From Nautiliaceae bacterium (GTDB taxonomy: Bacteria; Campylobacterota; Campylobacteria; Campylobacterales; Nautiliaceae): 6,511 bases of DNA. This document shows positions 5,821 through 6,511 of the stretch, piece after piece. Position numbers and translations under genes: made by a program. The stretch is from NCBI GenBank assembly GCA_027063075.1, contig JAMOSM010000136.1:1-6511 (forward strand), given 5' to 3'. How positions within the stretch are numbered: the stretch's first letter is position 1; each line of letters begins with the position of its first letter. Below the pieces are notes generated by a model that saw only the letters and a program-made list of their open reading frames with translations, searched no databases and was not told the origin of the DNA.

Positions 5821-6511
5821 ATGAAAATGAAAAATTTAAGAAAAGACAGGTTTTATAGGATTGTCAAAGAAATAAAAAGCGGAATTGTAGAAAACAGTAA
5901 AGACAGAAAAGATTTGGTAAAACTGATTGATGAATTTAGTAAAAAAGAGGATGTATTCAGGTATTTTGTGAGGTTTAGAGGAAAAAAAGCGATTATTAAT
6001 GACAAGGAAATTTTTGAGAGGTTTATTAAAAATAATCTTGGGTGTAAGTTTGAAGAGTTTAGAGAGATTGAAAGTAAAAAAGAAATGGCAAAAATTTATA
6101 AAGACACAAAAGCCAAAAATCTTCACACAAGCGATATTACGATAATCCACAGAAAAAGAGAAAAACTTCCTCAGATTTTTTATGACTATTTTGAGCCTGA
6201 AATTGGCGGAAGAGTAGTTGTTGTGGAAAATTATGAAAGCTTTTTGAGGATTGATTTTGATTTGTTTAGAGAAGAAGATTTTATTTATCTTGGAGGATAC
6301 AGCAACAAAAAAACGGCTGAGTTTTTAAGGGATAAAGATATATTGTTTTTTGGGGATTTTGATTTTTACGGGATGATGATATTTGATTCGATAAAGTGTA
6401 AAAGCAAAGAATTTTTTGTGCCTGAAAATTTAGAAGAATTATTTATAAAATACCCAAATCAAAAGCTATATCTTAAACAAAGGTTTATCGAAGAGAGGGT
6501 AAAAAAAGTGG
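5821..6511 (+). CDS. jetD: JetD-like TOPRIM nuclease subunit (3' end outside window)
   Basis: The first 230 residues of a protein still open at the window edge. JetD is the DNA-cleaving subunit of Wadjet, related to topoisomerase VI A/Spo11, and cuts circular DNA loaded by JetABC. Residues 1-105 form a charged N-terminal region, shorter than the DUF3322-type region of type I JetD. From about residue 100 the sequence follows the JetD C-terminal (DUF2220/TOPRIM) pattern: HTSDITIIHRKREKL, then GGRVVVVENYESFL with the TOPRIM glutamate E136, then FIYLGGYSNKK, then ILFFGDFDFYGMMIF with the DxD pair D179/D181. These metal-binding residues are intact. The start is ambiguous between ATG 5821 and ATG 5827; neither has a strong Shine-Dalgarno, although GGA at 5816-5818 is better spaced for 5827. 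The short eight-base gap after jetC suggests translational coupling. An out-of-frame ATG at 5814 closes after 14 codons. Confidence 0.85.
   Translation, partial: MKMKNLRKDRFYRIVKEIKSGIVENSKDRKDLVKLIDEFSKKEDVFRYFVRFRGKKAIINDKEIFERFIKNNLGCKFEEFREIESKKEMAKIYKDTKAKNLHTSDITIIHRKREKLPQIFYDYFEPEIGGRVVVVENYESFLRIDFDLFREEDFIYLGGYSNKKTAEFLRDKDILFFGDFDFYGMMIFDSIKCKSKEFFVPENLEELFIKYPNQKLYLKQRFIEERVKKV

Noticed and set aside
5814..5858. ATG 5814 as the jetD start or a tiny leader peptide
   Set aside because: It reads only 14 codons before TAG and is out of frame with the TOPRIM sequence; no ribosome binding site supports it.
5836..6150. Minus-strand 104-residue ORF opposite jetD
   Set aside because: It is the complement of a frame that carries clear TOPRIM motifs further on; its Phe/Asn-rich composition is the usual shadow of Lys-rich coding DNA.
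1..6511. CRISPR arrays, tRNA/rRNA genes, insertion sequences
   Set aside because: No regularly spaced repeats, cloverleaf-like sequence, transposase motifs or terminal inverted repeats were recognised on either strand.

Overview
This AT-rich window carries a four-gene Wadjet-type defence operon (jetA-jetB-jetC-jetD, an SMC/MukBEF-like anti-plasmid system) on the + strand. A divergently oriented, broken WYL-domain regulator lies upstream, and the two are separated by a 97-bp region containing an exceptionally symmetric palindrome. The low GC content, the strong AAA/GAA/TTT/ATA codon preference, AAGG-type ribosome binding sites and a TATAAT box without a recognisable -35 fit a Campylobacterota (Epsilonproteobacteria) genome, possibly a Nautiliales- or Sulfurimonas-like organism. 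That assignment is a composition-based inference, not a marker-based identification.

Layout. Positions 17-610 (- strand) hold an HTH-WYL transcriptional regulator whose reading frame is cut by an in-frame TAA inside the helix-turn-helix; it also ends before any WCX domain. Positions 611-706 hold the shared control region: a ~51-bp near-perfect dyad (627-677) with a copy of TATAGWCTATA in each arm and a TATAAT box on each strand. Positions 707-1756 are the kleisin-like jetA, 1744-2265 the MukE-like jetB, 2258-5812 the SMC ATPase jetC, and 5821 to the window end the 5' part of the TOPRIM nuclease jetD, which is cut off by the window edge.

How the genes work together. In characterised Wadjet systems JetC dimers, JetA and JetB form a DNA loop-extruding motor, and JetD, related to the topoisomerase VI/Spo11 TOPRIM nucleases, cuts small closed circular DNA such as plasmids. 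The key residues are visible here: Walker A, an STGGS signature and LILDE Walker B in JetC, and the E...DxD TOPRIM set in JetD. The genes overlap or nearly abut, which indicates one transcript with coupled translation. The most interesting points are the mirror-symmetric divergent promoter/operator, the nonsense-interrupted regulator beside an apparently intact operator, and a set of Jet proteins that does not match the best-known type I lengths.
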